Assembly: GCA_963800235.1 (NCBI GenBank)
Contig: CAWDAD010000004.1
Coordinates: forward strand, 124,001 to 188,000
Reading direction: 5' to 3'
Source: CAVVNP01 sp963800235
GTDB taxonomy: Bacteria; Actinomycetota; Acidimicrobiia; Acidimicrobiales; Iamiaceae
DNA length: 64,000 bases
Positions 15,983 to 23,827 of the stretch are shown here, in pieces. Numbering within the stretch: the first letter of the stretch is position 1; the number at the start of each line of letters is the position of its first letter. A model generated the notes under the pieces. The model saw only the letters and a program-made list of their open reading frames with translations, was not told the DNA's origin and made no database searches. The translations under genes and the position numbers were made by a program.

Positions 15983-18295
15983 GTGCAGGTCAACCTCGGC
16001 GTCGCCAGCACGCTCGTCGGCACCCGCCGGTGGCGCGCGCCGCAGGTGCTGGTGGCTGCGTCCCTGCTCGCCGTCGCCGTGGCCGTGGCCGCCGACGGTC
16101 GGGCCGGTGGGTGGCGCGTGGCCTCGGTGGCGGTCCTGGTCGTGGCGTCGGGGGTGGCGACGATCGCCGGGGGCTTCGCCGCCGCGGAGCACCTGGGGCG
16201 CGAGCGGCTCGGGTGGGGGCTGCTGACCTTCGGCGCGCTGCTCCGCTGCACCGGGGCGATCGCCGGGCGGACCTGGGAGGTCGCCCCCTCCACGGTGGTG
16301 TCGCTCCGGGATCTGTGCGTGCTCACCTCGGCCATCTGCCTGGCCGCCGGGCTGGTGCTGCTCATCGATCCGATGTCCGCCCGGCTGAGCCGCCCCCAGA
16401 ACGTCACCGAGGCGGTGATGGTCGGCGGGAGCATGCTCTTCCTGGTCTGGGTGCTCGTCCTGCCGCGGATCTTCGCGGCGTCCGCGACCTGGTCGGTCAC
16501 CGACCACCTGATCCTCTTCGCCTACCCGGCCTGCTCGGTCCTGCTGCTCTCGGTCGACGTGTTCGCCATCCAGCGCCTGCCCGAGGGCAACCGGGGCTGG
16601 GTCGTCCCCCTCACCCTCGGTCTGGCCCTGGTCGCCTGCGCCGACGTCTGCTTCACCTTCCTCAACGCCGGCGCCACCTCCCACGGCGTGCGGTGGGAGG
16701 AGGCGGGGTGGACCGCCGGCCTGCTCTGCCTGGCGCTGGCGGCGGCCCGCTCCAACCCCCGCCTGCTCGGCCGCGACCGGGTGTCGAGCCCGGAGCTGGC
16801 CCAGCGCCTGTCGCTGGCCGCCCCGCTGATCTCGGTGCTGGCGGTGATCGTGGGCACGGCGGTGCACCAGCTCACCGGCCAGCGGCTCGACGCCCTGTTC
16901 GTCTGGACCGCGCTGGCGGTGCTCGGGCTCAGCGTGATCCACCACCTCGCCGTCGTGCTCGAGAACTACCGACTGGTGGACGAGGCGGTGCACAACACCG
17001 AGATGAAGTCCCGCTTCCTCGCCAACATGAGCCACGAGATCCGGACCCCGATGAACGCGGTCATCGGCCTGACCGGCCTGCTGCTCGACACCGACCTCGA
17101 CGCCGAGCAGCACGAGCTGGCGGTGGGCGTGGCCACGTCGTCGGAGGGGCTGCTCAGCCTGGTGAACGACATCCTCGACTTCTCCAAGATCGAGGCCGAC
17201 AAGCTCGTGCTGGAGGAGGTCGAGCTGAACCTCGAGGACCTGATCGACGAGGTGGCCATGATCGTCGCCGACCAGGCCCACCGGCAGGGGATCGAGCTGA
17301 TCGGCTTCTGCGAGCCCGGGCTGGCCACGGTCCGTCGGGGCGATCCCCTCCGGCTGCGCCAGGTGCTGCTCAACCTGGCGGCCAACGCGGTGAAGTTCAC
17401 GACCGAGGGCACGGTGGTGATCAGCGCCACCTCGGTGCCCGGCGACCCCAACCAGGTGGCCTTCGAGGTGTCCGACACCGGCGTCGGCATCGCCCCCGTC
17501 GACCTCGACCGGCTCTTCGAGCCGTTCTCCCAGCTCGACGACTCGACCACCCGCACCTTCGGCGGCACCGGCCTCGGACTGGCCATCGTCACCCGGCTCA
17601 CCGAGCTGCAGGGCGGCACCGTCACCGTCGACAGCGAGCTCGGCGTCGGCAGCACCTTCCGCGTCACCGTGCCGCTCCCGGCGGGCGTGCAGGCCGTCGT
17701 CGAGCGGCGGCTCACCGGCCTGAACGGCCTCCGGGCCCTCGTGGTCGATCGCAACGCCGTCAGCCGCACCCTGCTCGCCTACACGCTGCACCAGTGGGGG
17801 TTCGTGGTCGACCAGGCCGAGACCGCCCAAGAGGCCCTCTCGCTCGGGGTCGAGTCGCTCACCCAGCCCGAGGGCTATGCCGTCGCCCTGCTCGACTACC
17901 AGCTCGACGACATGGACGGCGTGCGGCTCGCCGGCCTGCTCCACGCCACCGAGGGGCTCGGCGAGACCGCCGTGTTCCTGCTCACCTCGGACCCGACCAT
18001 CACCCGCCAGTCGGCGCGCGATGCCGGGATCGATTCAGTTCTGATCCGACCCGTCCGAAACAGCTACCTGCTCCGCCGGATCATGGACGCTCTGCTCACC
18101 AACCCGCCGGCACCCGCCGGTGACCCACCGAAAGGACCCACCCGATGCGTCACATCCTTCTCGCCGACGACAACCGGCTCAACCAGCTCGTCGCCGTCGG
18201 CACCCTCAAGCGCCTCGGCTGCCAGGTCGAGACCGTCGACTGCGGCGCCCGAGCCGTTGAGGCCTGTCTTGGCGGCTCGTTCGACGCCGTCCTGA
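15983..18295 (+). CDS. Membrane hybrid histidine kinase with a degenerate receiver domain
   Basis: The GTG at 15983 gives about 770 residues. The first 320 contain about eight hydrophobic segments, an uncharacterised membrane sensor. HisKA follows with NMSHEIRTPMNAVIGL (His351), then HATPase motifs VLLNLAANAVKFT, VSDTGVGI and GGTGLGLAI. From about 584 there is a receiver, LRALVVDRNAVSRTLL, with phosphoacceptor Asp in LLDYQLDDMDG, but one acidic-pocket residue is Arg and the conserved Lys is Arg (LIRPVRN). The frame runs 151 bases into the next receiver gene with low-complexity sequence. A single lost base before 18121 would end it at the TGA of 18121-18123, giving an ordinary 21-base gap, so the true C terminus probably lies near 18120. 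The start codon is uncertain. Confidence 0.8.
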   Translation: MQVNLGVASTLVGTRRWRAPQVLVAASLLAVAVAVAADGRAGGWRVASVAVLVVASGVATIAGGFAAAEHLGRERLGWGLLTFGALLRCTGAIAGRTWEVAPSTVVSLRDLCVLTSAICLAAGLVLLIDPMSARLSRPQNVTEAVMVGGSMLFLVWVLVLPRIFAASATWSVTDHLILFAYPACSVLLLSVDVFAIQRLPEGNRGWVVPLTLGLALVACADVCFTFLNAGATSHGVRWEEAGWTAGLLCLALAAARSNPRLLGRDRVSSPELAQRLSLAAPLISVLAVIVGTAVHQLTGQRLDALFVWTALAVLGLSVIHHLAVVLENYRLVDEAVHNTEMKSRFLANMSHEIRTPMNAVIGLTGLLLDTDLDAEQHELAVGVATSSEGLLSLVNDILDFSKIEADKLVLEEVELNLEDLIDEVAMIVADQAHRQGIELIGFCEPGLATVRRGDPLRLRQVLLNLAANAVKFTTEGTVVISATSVPGDPNQVAFEVSDTGVGIAPVDLDRLFEPFSQLDDSTTRTFGGTGLGLAIVTRLTELQGGTVTVDSELGVGSTFRVTVPLPAGVQAVVERRLTGLNGLRALVVDRNAVSRTLLAYTLHQWGFVVDQAETAQEALSLGVESLTQPEGYAVALLDYQLDDMDGVRLAGLLHATEGLGETAVFLLTSDPTITRQSARDAGIDSVLIRPVRNSYLLRRIMDALLTNPPAPAGDPPKGPTRCVTSFSPTTTGSTSSSPSAPSSASAARSRPSTAAPEPLRPVLAARSTPS

Positions 18296-18576
18296 TGGAC
18301 ATCATGATGCCGGACATGGACGGCTACCAGGCGACTGCGCTCATCCGGCGGGCCGAGGCTCGTTCGGGGCTGCGCACGCCGATCATCGGCCTGAGCGCCC
18401 GGGCCATGGACGACGACCGCCAGCGCGCCCTCGACGCCGGCCTCGACGACTACCTCACCAAGCCGTTGCGGGAGGACCTGCTGCGCATCGCCCTCGACCG
18501 ATGGGTGCAGGACCGCGAGGTGGTCGCCGAGGTGAGCCCCTTGCACCCGCACCGGCGCCGGGCCCTGCACACCTGA
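18145..18576 (+). CDS. Stand-alone receiver (CheY-like) response regulator
   Basis: The 143-residue protein is a single receiver domain with all phosphorylation residues: acidic pair in HILLADDNRLNQ, phosphoacceptor in VLMDIMMPDMDG, Ser switch in GLSARAM and Lys in DYLTKPL. No output domain is present, so it probably works as a phosphorelay intermediate or by protein contact. The ATG has a good ribosome binding site (GAAAGGA, about 8 nt upstream). It lies directly behind the hybrid kinase, the likely phosphodonor. A split HK-REC-REC protein is the alternative, but the in-frame TGA at 18121 and own ribosome site favour a separate gene. Confidence 0.85.
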   Translation: MRHILLADDNRLNQLVAVGTLKRLGCQVETVDCGARAVEACLGGSFDAVLMDIMMPDMDGYQATALIRRAEARSGLRTPIIGLSARAMDDDRQRALDAGLDDYLTKPLREDLLRIALDRWVQDREVVAEVSPLHPHRRRALHT

Positions 18577-18579
18577 TCG

Positions 18580-18607
18580 CCGACCGGCGCGCGGAGGCGC
18601 CGGTCGG
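18580..18607. terminator. Bidirectional hairpin between convergent signalling genes
   Basis: An 11-bp perfect inverted repeat (CCGACCGGCGC and its complement) with a 6-nt loop lies 3 bases after the receiver stop and 13 bases before the stop of the opposing regulator gene. It has no U tract, as is usual in high-GC actinobacteria. Position and symmetry suit termination in both directions. Confidence 0.7.
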
Positions 18608-18619
18608 AGCCGGCGACGG

Positions 18620-19429
18620 CTACCGCGAGGGCTCAGGTGGGTCGAAGCGGTAGCCGTCGCCGCGCACGGTCGCGATGACCGGCGCGACGGCCGGCGGACG
18701 GTGGAGCTTGGGGCGGAGGCGGCGGATGTGCTCGGTCACGGTGGCCACGCCCTGCCAGTCCGACGAGGACCGCCAGGCGTGCTCCAGCAGCTCCTCCCGG
18801 CTGATCACCCGGCGAGGGTTGCGGGCCAGGTGGAGCAGCAGGTCGAGCTCGCGCCGGGTGAGCGCCAGCGGCAGCCCGGCGAGGGTGGCCCGACGGGCGA
18901 CCGGCTCGACGACGAGGTCGCCGTAGCGCAGCGCGGTGGCGGATGGCCGGCCGCCGGACAACGGTCGTCGGCGGGCGACGACCCGGAGGCGGGCGGCCAG
19001 CAGGCGCGGAGCGAACGGCCACGGGAGGTGGTCGTCGGCACCGGCGTCGAGCGCGCAGGCGGCATCGACGGCCTGGTCCGGACCTTCGACGGTGAGCAGG
19101 TGCAGGTCCGGCCGCAGGGCCCGCAGGCGGCCGACGAGGTCGAGGTCGCCGCCGGCGTCCAGGTCGACGAGCACGACGTCGGTGGTGGCGGCGGCGCAGC
19201 CGTCGAGCACCTCGGGATCGACGAGCCCGGCGACGAGACGGGGTTCGAGGACCCGGAGCACATGTCCACCCGCGCGCGCCACCCGTGCGACCACCTCGGC
19301 GGTGCCGACGTTCGGCTCGCCCCCGATCAGCACGACGGCGAGCCCACCGAGCCCGGCCGGACCGCTGCGCGCGCGGTGCCCGTCGGGGGGCATCTCGCCC
19401 GGGTCGACCACCGGGACCGCGTCGGTCAC
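18620..19429 (-). CDS. OmpR-type DNA-binding regulator with a degenerate receiver
   Basis: From GTG 19429 the protein has 269 residues. The N-terminal half keeps the receiver fold with an Asp at the acceptor position (VVLVDLDAGG, Asp89), but the acidic pair is lost (LIGGEPN) and the invariant Lys is Trp137 (DHLPWPF), so ordinary phosphorylation is unlikely. The C-terminal half is a winged helix of the OmpR/PhoB type (LPLALTRRELDLLLHLARNP, HIRRLRPKL, VRGDGYRF). The GTG overlaps the TGA of the EAL-kinase gene (GTGA), so the two are translationally coupled. It may respond to protein contact or a ligand rather than phosphate. Confidence 0.83.
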   Translation of the reverse strand: MTDAVPVVDPGEMPPDGHRARSGPAGLGGLAVVLIGGEPNVGTAEVVARVARAGGHVLRVLEPRLVAGLVDPEVLDGCAAATTDVVLVDLDAGGDLDLVGRLRALRPDLHLLTVEGPDQAVDAACALDAGADDHLPWPFAPRLLAARLRVVARRRPLSGGRPSATALRYGDLVVEPVARRATLAGLPLALTRRELDLLLHLARNPRRVISREELLEHAWRSSSDWQGVATVTEHIRRLRPKLHRPPAVAPVIATVRGDGYRFDPPEPSR

Positions 19430-21933
19430 CGGACCGCGCCCGGCAGTCCGGTCCCGGGGGTGCCGGCCCCGGGGCCGCTGGTCCCTCCGGTGGTGGGCAG
19501 CACCAGGTCGAACACCGCGCCGGTCCCATCGGGGCGGGGCCGGTACGAGATGTCCCCCCCGTGGGCCAGCGCGATCCCTCGCGACAGGTACAGGCCGAGG
19601 CCGCTGCCCTTGGTGGAGCGGTCGATCCGCGCGAACTTGCGGAAGGCGGTGTGCACCGACGCGAGGGGGATCCCCGGCCCGTGATCGGCGACGGTGATCG
19701 TGCAGGTGCCGTCCGACGCCCGCACGCCGACCTCGACGGCCGGACCCGGCGGCGAGTACTTGTCCGCGTTGCCGAGCAGGTTGGTGATCGCCTGGGCGAG
19801 CTGGGCCTCGTCCGCCTCGGCGGTGGTCTCCTCGACCGGTGAGGTCCGCTCCAGCACGACCGGGCGGTCGGGGTGGGTGGCGCGGAACTCCTGGACCACC
19901 TCGGTCACCAGGTCGGCCAGGGGGACGCGGTTGGTCGACAGGTGGACCTGGGCCCCGTCCACGGTGGCGACGTCGTCGAGGTAGCGGAGGATGTTCTCGA
20001 TCCGCTGGACGCCCCGCCGGATCGACCGGGCCTGGTCGGTGAGCTCCTGCGGCGTGCAGCCGTCGAGCAGCTCGGCGTTGCCCGCCACCACGGTGAGCGG
20101 GTTGCGGATCTCGTGGGTGATGGCCCGTAGGGCGTCGCCGGCCTCGAACGGCAGCGGACCGGCCCGATCCGGCTCCGACGTCGCCGACCCCCGCGCCCCC
20201 CAGCCCCGGTCGTCGCGATCGGTGAGCAGGTCGGCGAAGGCGGCGCCGTCGAGGGGGCGGCTGAAGTGGTAGCCCTGGGCCAGCCGGCACCCCAGCCGCC
20301 GGGCCTCCTGCACCTGCTCGGGCCGCTCCAGCCCCTCGGCCACCACGTCGAGACCGAGGGAGTCGCCGAGCCGCAGCACCGCACCGAGGATCGAGTTGTC
20401 GTCGGGGTCGTGGTCGATGCCCGAGACGTAGGAGCGGTCGGCCTTCAGGAGGTCGAGCGGCAGCCGCTTCAGGTGGGTGAGGTTCGACCAGCCGGTGCCG
20501 AAGTCGTCGGCGGCCAGCACGATGCCGAGGTGGCGGAGGGCATCGAGGCGTGCCGACGCCAGCTGGAGGTCGCCCATCAGGGCCGGTTCGCTGATCTCGA
20601 GGCACAGCCGGTCGGGGTCGAGGCCGGTGTCCTCGAGCACGTCGACCACCTGGCCGAGCAGCCGGACGTCGAGCAGCTGGGCGGTCGAGATGTTGACCGA
20701 CACCACCGTGCGCCGCTCGGGTCGCAGGCTGCGCCACCGGGCCGCCGTCCGGCACGCCGAGCGGAGGGCGGCGGCGCCGAGCTGGGGCATCAGGCCCGCC
20801 TGCTCGGCGGCGGCCACCGCCTCGTCGGTGCGGACCCACCCCTCGCCGTCGGGGTCGGCCAGCCGGATGAGCGCCTCGGCACCCCACACCTCACCGTGGA
20901 CCAGGTCGACGATGGGTTGGAAGTGGACCTCGACGGTCCCCGCGTCGAGGGCGTGCCGGACCACCGACTCGAGCCGGGTCCGTTCCTCGTCGGCCTGCTG
21001 CAGGTTGGCGTCGAACAGCACCGCTCGGCCCTTGCCCGTCCGCTTGGCCACCCCCATGGCCAGGTCGGCCTGGCGGATGAGGTCGCTCCGCGAGCGCGGG
21101 GCCCGGCCGTGGGTCGTGGCCACCCCGAGGCTGAGCTGCAGGTCCAGCTCCGCGCCGAACAGCTCGGTCGGCCCCTCGGTCGAGCGCAGCAGGCGCCGCG
21201 CCAGCTCCATCGACGCCTGGGGGTCGACGCAGTGCGGGCACAGCACGGCGAACTGGTTCCCGGCGAACTGGCTGACGGTGTCGCTCGGGTGGGCCGCCTG
21301 CTCGAGGCGGGCCGCCACCCACGTGATGGCGCCGTCGCCGACGGCATGGCCGAGCGAGCGGTTGACGACGGAGACGGCGTCGATGTCGGCCAGCACCACG
21401 GTGACCCGGTCCGGTCGCTCGGCCAGCGCCCGGTCGCAGCGCTCGTGGAGCACCTCCCGGTTCGGCAGGCAGGTCAGGGGGTCGTGGCTCGAGCGGTGAC
21501 GCAGGTCGGCCAGCTCGGCCACCTGCTCGGTCTCGTCGATCACCGAGCCGATCAGGTGGCGACCGAGGTGGGTGGTGGCCATGGTGACCGTCCTCGTCGT
21601 CCGGTCGGTCGGCCAGATCCGGTGCCGGCTGGTCGAGGTCGTCGGTCCGAGCAGGGCGGCGTCGGCCCAGGCGATGAACCGGTCGCGGTCCTCGCGGTGG
21701 ACCCGGCGGACGTAGTTGGTCGTGGTCGCCTCGACGTCCGGGCCGTAGCCGAGCAGCCGGCGCAGCTCGGGTGACCAGGTGAGCGAGCCGGTGGCGAAGT
21801 CGATGGCGAACCAGGCGATGCCGTGGTGGGCCAGCAGCACCGGGAGGAGCAGGTCGTCGGCCCCTCCGGACGTCCCCGGTCCGAGGTCCCGGTCGCCGAC
21901 CGGCGCGCCCGCCGCCGCCACCGGGCCGCTCAT
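19426..21933 (-). CDS. PAS-GGDEF(degenerate)-EAL-histidine kinase fusion protein
   Basis: The 835-residue cytoplasmic protein contains, in order: PAS (about 28-135), GGDEF-like domain (145-310) whose signature is AGNQF (224-228) and so should not make c-di-GMP, EAL domain (325-575), HisKA (about 600-660; ITHEIRNPLTVV, His607) and HATPase (705-805; N722, VADHGPGIP, GSGLGL). The EAL residues needed for c-di-GMP hydrolysis all appear present: E353 (EAL), N414, E446, D476-D477 (DDFGTG), K497 and E533. So a phosphodiesterase or c-di-GMP sensor is joined to a kinase. Start and stop overlap the neighbouring regulator genes by ATGA and GTGA. The frame extends left into the upstream regulator gene, but ATG 21933 is the coupled start. 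No membrane segments. Confidence 0.88.
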   Translation of the reverse strand: MSGPVAAAGAPVGDRDLGPGTSGGADDLLLPVLLAHHGIAWFAIDFATGSLTWSPELRRLLGYGPDVEATTTNYVRRVHREDRDRFIAWADAALLGPTTSTSRHRIWPTDRTTRTVTMATTHLGRHLIGSVIDETEQVAELADLRHRSSHDPLTCLPNREVLHERCDRALAERPDRVTVVLADIDAVSVVNRSLGHAVGDGAITWVAARLEQAAHPSDTVSQFAGNQFAVLCPHCVDPQASMELARRLLRSTEGPTELFGAELDLQLSLGVATTHGRAPRSRSDLIRQADLAMGVAKRTGKGRAVLFDANLQQADEERTRLESVVRHALDAGTVEVHFQPIVDLVHGEVWGAEALIRLADPDGEGWVRTDEAVAAAEQAGLMPQLGAAALRSACRTAARWRSLRPERRTVVSVNISTAQLLDVRLLGQVVDVLEDTGLDPDRLCLEISEPALMGDLQLASARLDALRHLGIVLAADDFGTGWSNLTHLKRLPLDLLKADRSYVSGIDHDPDDNSILGAVLRLGDSLGLDVVAEGLERPEQVQEARRLGCRLAQGYHFSRPLDGAAFADLLTDRDDRGWGARGSATSEPDRAGPLPFEAGDALRAITHEIRNPLTVVAGNAELLDGCTPQELTDQARSIRRGVQRIENILRYLDDVATVDGAQVHLSTNRVPLADLVTEVVQEFRATHPDRPVVLERTSPVEETTAEADEAQLAQAITNLLGNADKYSPPGPAVEVGVRASDGTCTITVADHGPGIPLASVHTAFRKFARIDRSTKGSGLGLYLSRGIALAHGGDISYRPRPDGTGAVFDLVLPTTGGTSGPGAGTPGTGLPGAVR

Positions 21934-22601
21934 CCCGCCCGCAGCCGGTACCCGACCCGCCAGATCGTCTCGATCGACTCGGCGCCGAAGGGCTTGTCGA
22001 TCTTGTTCCGCAGCGCCCGCACCTGCACGTCGACCACGTTCGACATGCCGTCGTAGTTCATGTCCCAGGCCCGCTCCAGGATGTCGCTGCGGGCCAACAC
22101 CTGGCCGGGATGGCGCATGAACAGCTCGAGCAGCGAGAACTCCTTCGGCCGGAGCTCGATCACCTCGCCGGCCCGGCGGACCTGGCGCGCCGCCGGGTCG
22201 AGCTCGAGGTCGTCGACCACGATGGTGGTGGGACGCTCGGTCGGCGCCCGGCGGGTGACGGCCTGGATGCGGGCCCGCAGCTCCTCGACCGCGAACGGCT
22301 TGGTCAGGTAGTCGTCGGCGCCGGCGCCGAGCCCCTCGACGCGCGACTGCACGTCGCCGTGGCCCGTCAGCATCAGGATCGCCATCCAGCGGCCCGCGGC
22401 GCGGAGCCGCCGGCACACCTCGATCCCGTCGGGCTCGGGGATGCCCCAGTCGAGGACCACCACGTCGTACTCGAACTCCGTGGCCATCCAGAGCCCGTCG
22501 CTGCCGTCGTCGGCCGTCTCGACCAGGTGACCGTCCCGCGCCAGGCCGCGTCGGACCAGGCTGCTGATCTCGGGGTCGTCTTCGATGACCAGGACCTTCA
22601 T
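21930..22601 (-). CDS. OmpR/PhoB-family response regulator
   Basis: The 223-residue protein has a canonical receiver: acidic pair in VLVIEDDPEISS, acceptor Asp51 in VVLDWGIPEPDG, Thr switch in LMLTGHG and Lys101 in DYLTKPF. It is followed by an OmpR-type winged helix (IELRPKEFSLLELFMRHPGQ, VVDVQVRALRNKI, TIWRVGYRL). It is the first gene of the operon with the PAS-GGDEF-EAL-kinase, to which it is joined by an ATGA overlap, and is the obvious phosphoacceptor for that kinase. Target genes are unknown. Initiation is at ATG 22601; the region upstream shows no clear box. Confidence 0.9.
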   Translation of the reverse strand: MKVLVIEDDPEISSLVRRGLARDGHLVETADDGSDGLWMATEFEYDVVVLDWGIPEPDGIEVCRRLRAAGRWMAILMLTGHGDVQSRVEGLGAGADDYLTKPFAVEELRARIQAVTRRAPTERPTTIVVDDLELDPAARQVRRAGEVIELRPKEFSLLELFMRHPGQVLARSDILERAWDMNYDGMSNVVDVQVRALRNKIDKPFGAESIETIWRVGYRLRAG

Positions 22602-22813
22602 CGCCGTGTCGCAGTCGGTCGGGTTCGCTGAGGAGCGGGGCTCGCGCCCCGCCGGGGATCACCAGGCGGTTCTCCCGCTCCCTCACCGTCGGCCGCGCCG
22701 AACCCGGGTTGAGGGCGAGGGACTTCGGGCGTTCACAGTTCGCTCATCGTCGGATCGTCATGGTGCTCGTCGAAGCAACGCACCGGTCCGCTGGGGATCG
22801 GGCCGATCCCCTC

Positions 22814-22820
22814 AAGGAGG
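22814..22820 (+). promoter_or_regulatory. Strong ribosome binding site of the secreted protein gene
   Basis: AAGGAGG lies 9 nt before the ATG at 22830. It is the best Shine-Dalgarno match I noticed in the window and contrasts with the many leaderless genes. It fixes the start. The rest of the 22602-22829 interval holds no further feature I can support. Confidence 0.8.
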
Positions 22821-22829
22821 AACTTCGAC

Positions 22830-23736
22830 ATGAGAACGCGCCGTGCACGAACCCTCGTGGCCTCGATCGCCGCCGGAGCCGCCCTGCTGGCCTCCCCGGC
22901 CATCGCCCACGCCGATCCCACCGTGTCGGGCACCATCAACGGGGCGCCGATCACCGACACGAACACCGGGATGACCGGTCAGGACGTCACCCTCGCCGGG
23001 CTGGGCTGCTCGACGGGCACAACCGGCGAGCAGACCTACATGGGTCAGTTCTCGGCTGTGGGCGAGGACCCCACCACCGCGGCGTACACGGACCACAGCG
23101 AGTGGGCGACGGACTCGACCGGTTCGTTCAGCGCCGACATCACGTTGCCGGTCGATGATCCGGGCGGGTCCCCGGTGTCCTTCCAGACCCGCTTCTACTG
23201 CGCCACCGCCCCGGTCAACAGCCTCGCAGACGGGCAGATCCTCTGGGTCTCGCCGATCTACTACACCGACATCGCGAGCAGCGGCACCGTCGGTCTCATG
23301 GAGATCGGCCCCGGCACCGGCGGCCTCGCCATCCCCAAGGCGGCGGTGAGCCGGTTCGCCGGCGCAGAAGGTCGACCGTCGTCGCCGACCGACACCTCGA
23401 GCGGCGTGCTCTCGGTCGACCCCGACGCCCTGCCGATGGTGGACCAGCATGAACATCCCCGGCGACCAGGCCGCCGCCCTCAAGGCCCGGGTCGACGCGG
23501 TGTACGGCAGGCACACCCGGTCCTTCGACCGCAAGGCCCGGGGTGACGACGACGTCGCCTACGTGCTGGCCACCTACAAGGCGCTGGGTGAGAACCACCC
23601 CCGCCCGGCCGACGTGAAGCGCTTCGCCGAGGAGCTCGACAACGGCCAGATCAAGGTCAAGGTCGTGGAGGACGTCGCCCTGACCCTCCACCCCGCCGGC
23701 TGGTGGGCACGGGCGCTTCAGAGGGGAAGCCGCTGA
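22830..23736 (+). CDS. Secreted protein, probably one gene split by a frameshift (DUF4214-like C terminus)
   Basis: A signal peptide (MRTRRARTLVASIAAGAALL, ending SPAIAHA) is followed by a Thr/Ser/Gly-rich domain of about 170 residues that I do not recognise. The frame reaches VDPDALPMVDQ and then turns into Pro/Arg-rich shadow sequence, stopping at 23546. A second frame, 23449-23736, begins MNIPGDQAAALKARVDAVYG and contains YVLATYKALGENHPRPADVK and VVEDVALTLHPAGWW, resembling DUF4214 repeats of exported proteins. Removing one C near 23447 joins the two frames, so a single secreted protein of about 300 residues is likely. Two overlapping genes is the alternative. A second DUF4214-like gene starts at the right edge of the window. 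Confidence 0.65.
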
Positions 23737-23759
23737 CCCACCCGTCGAAGCGGGCGATC

Positions 23760-23783
23760 GAAGGGGCCCTCCGGGGCCCCTTC
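23760..23783. terminator. Hairpin terminator between convergent genes
   Basis: GAAGGGGCCC and its perfect complement form a 10-bp stem with a 4-nt loop, placed 24 bases after the stop of the secreted-protein gene and 45 bases before the stop of the kinase gene. There is no U tract. The hairpin probably serves both convergent transcripts. Confidence 0.72.
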
Positions 23784-23827
23784 GTCGCGTCCGGGGGCGA
23801 GGTCGGCTCCGGGCGGGTCGTCGCTCG

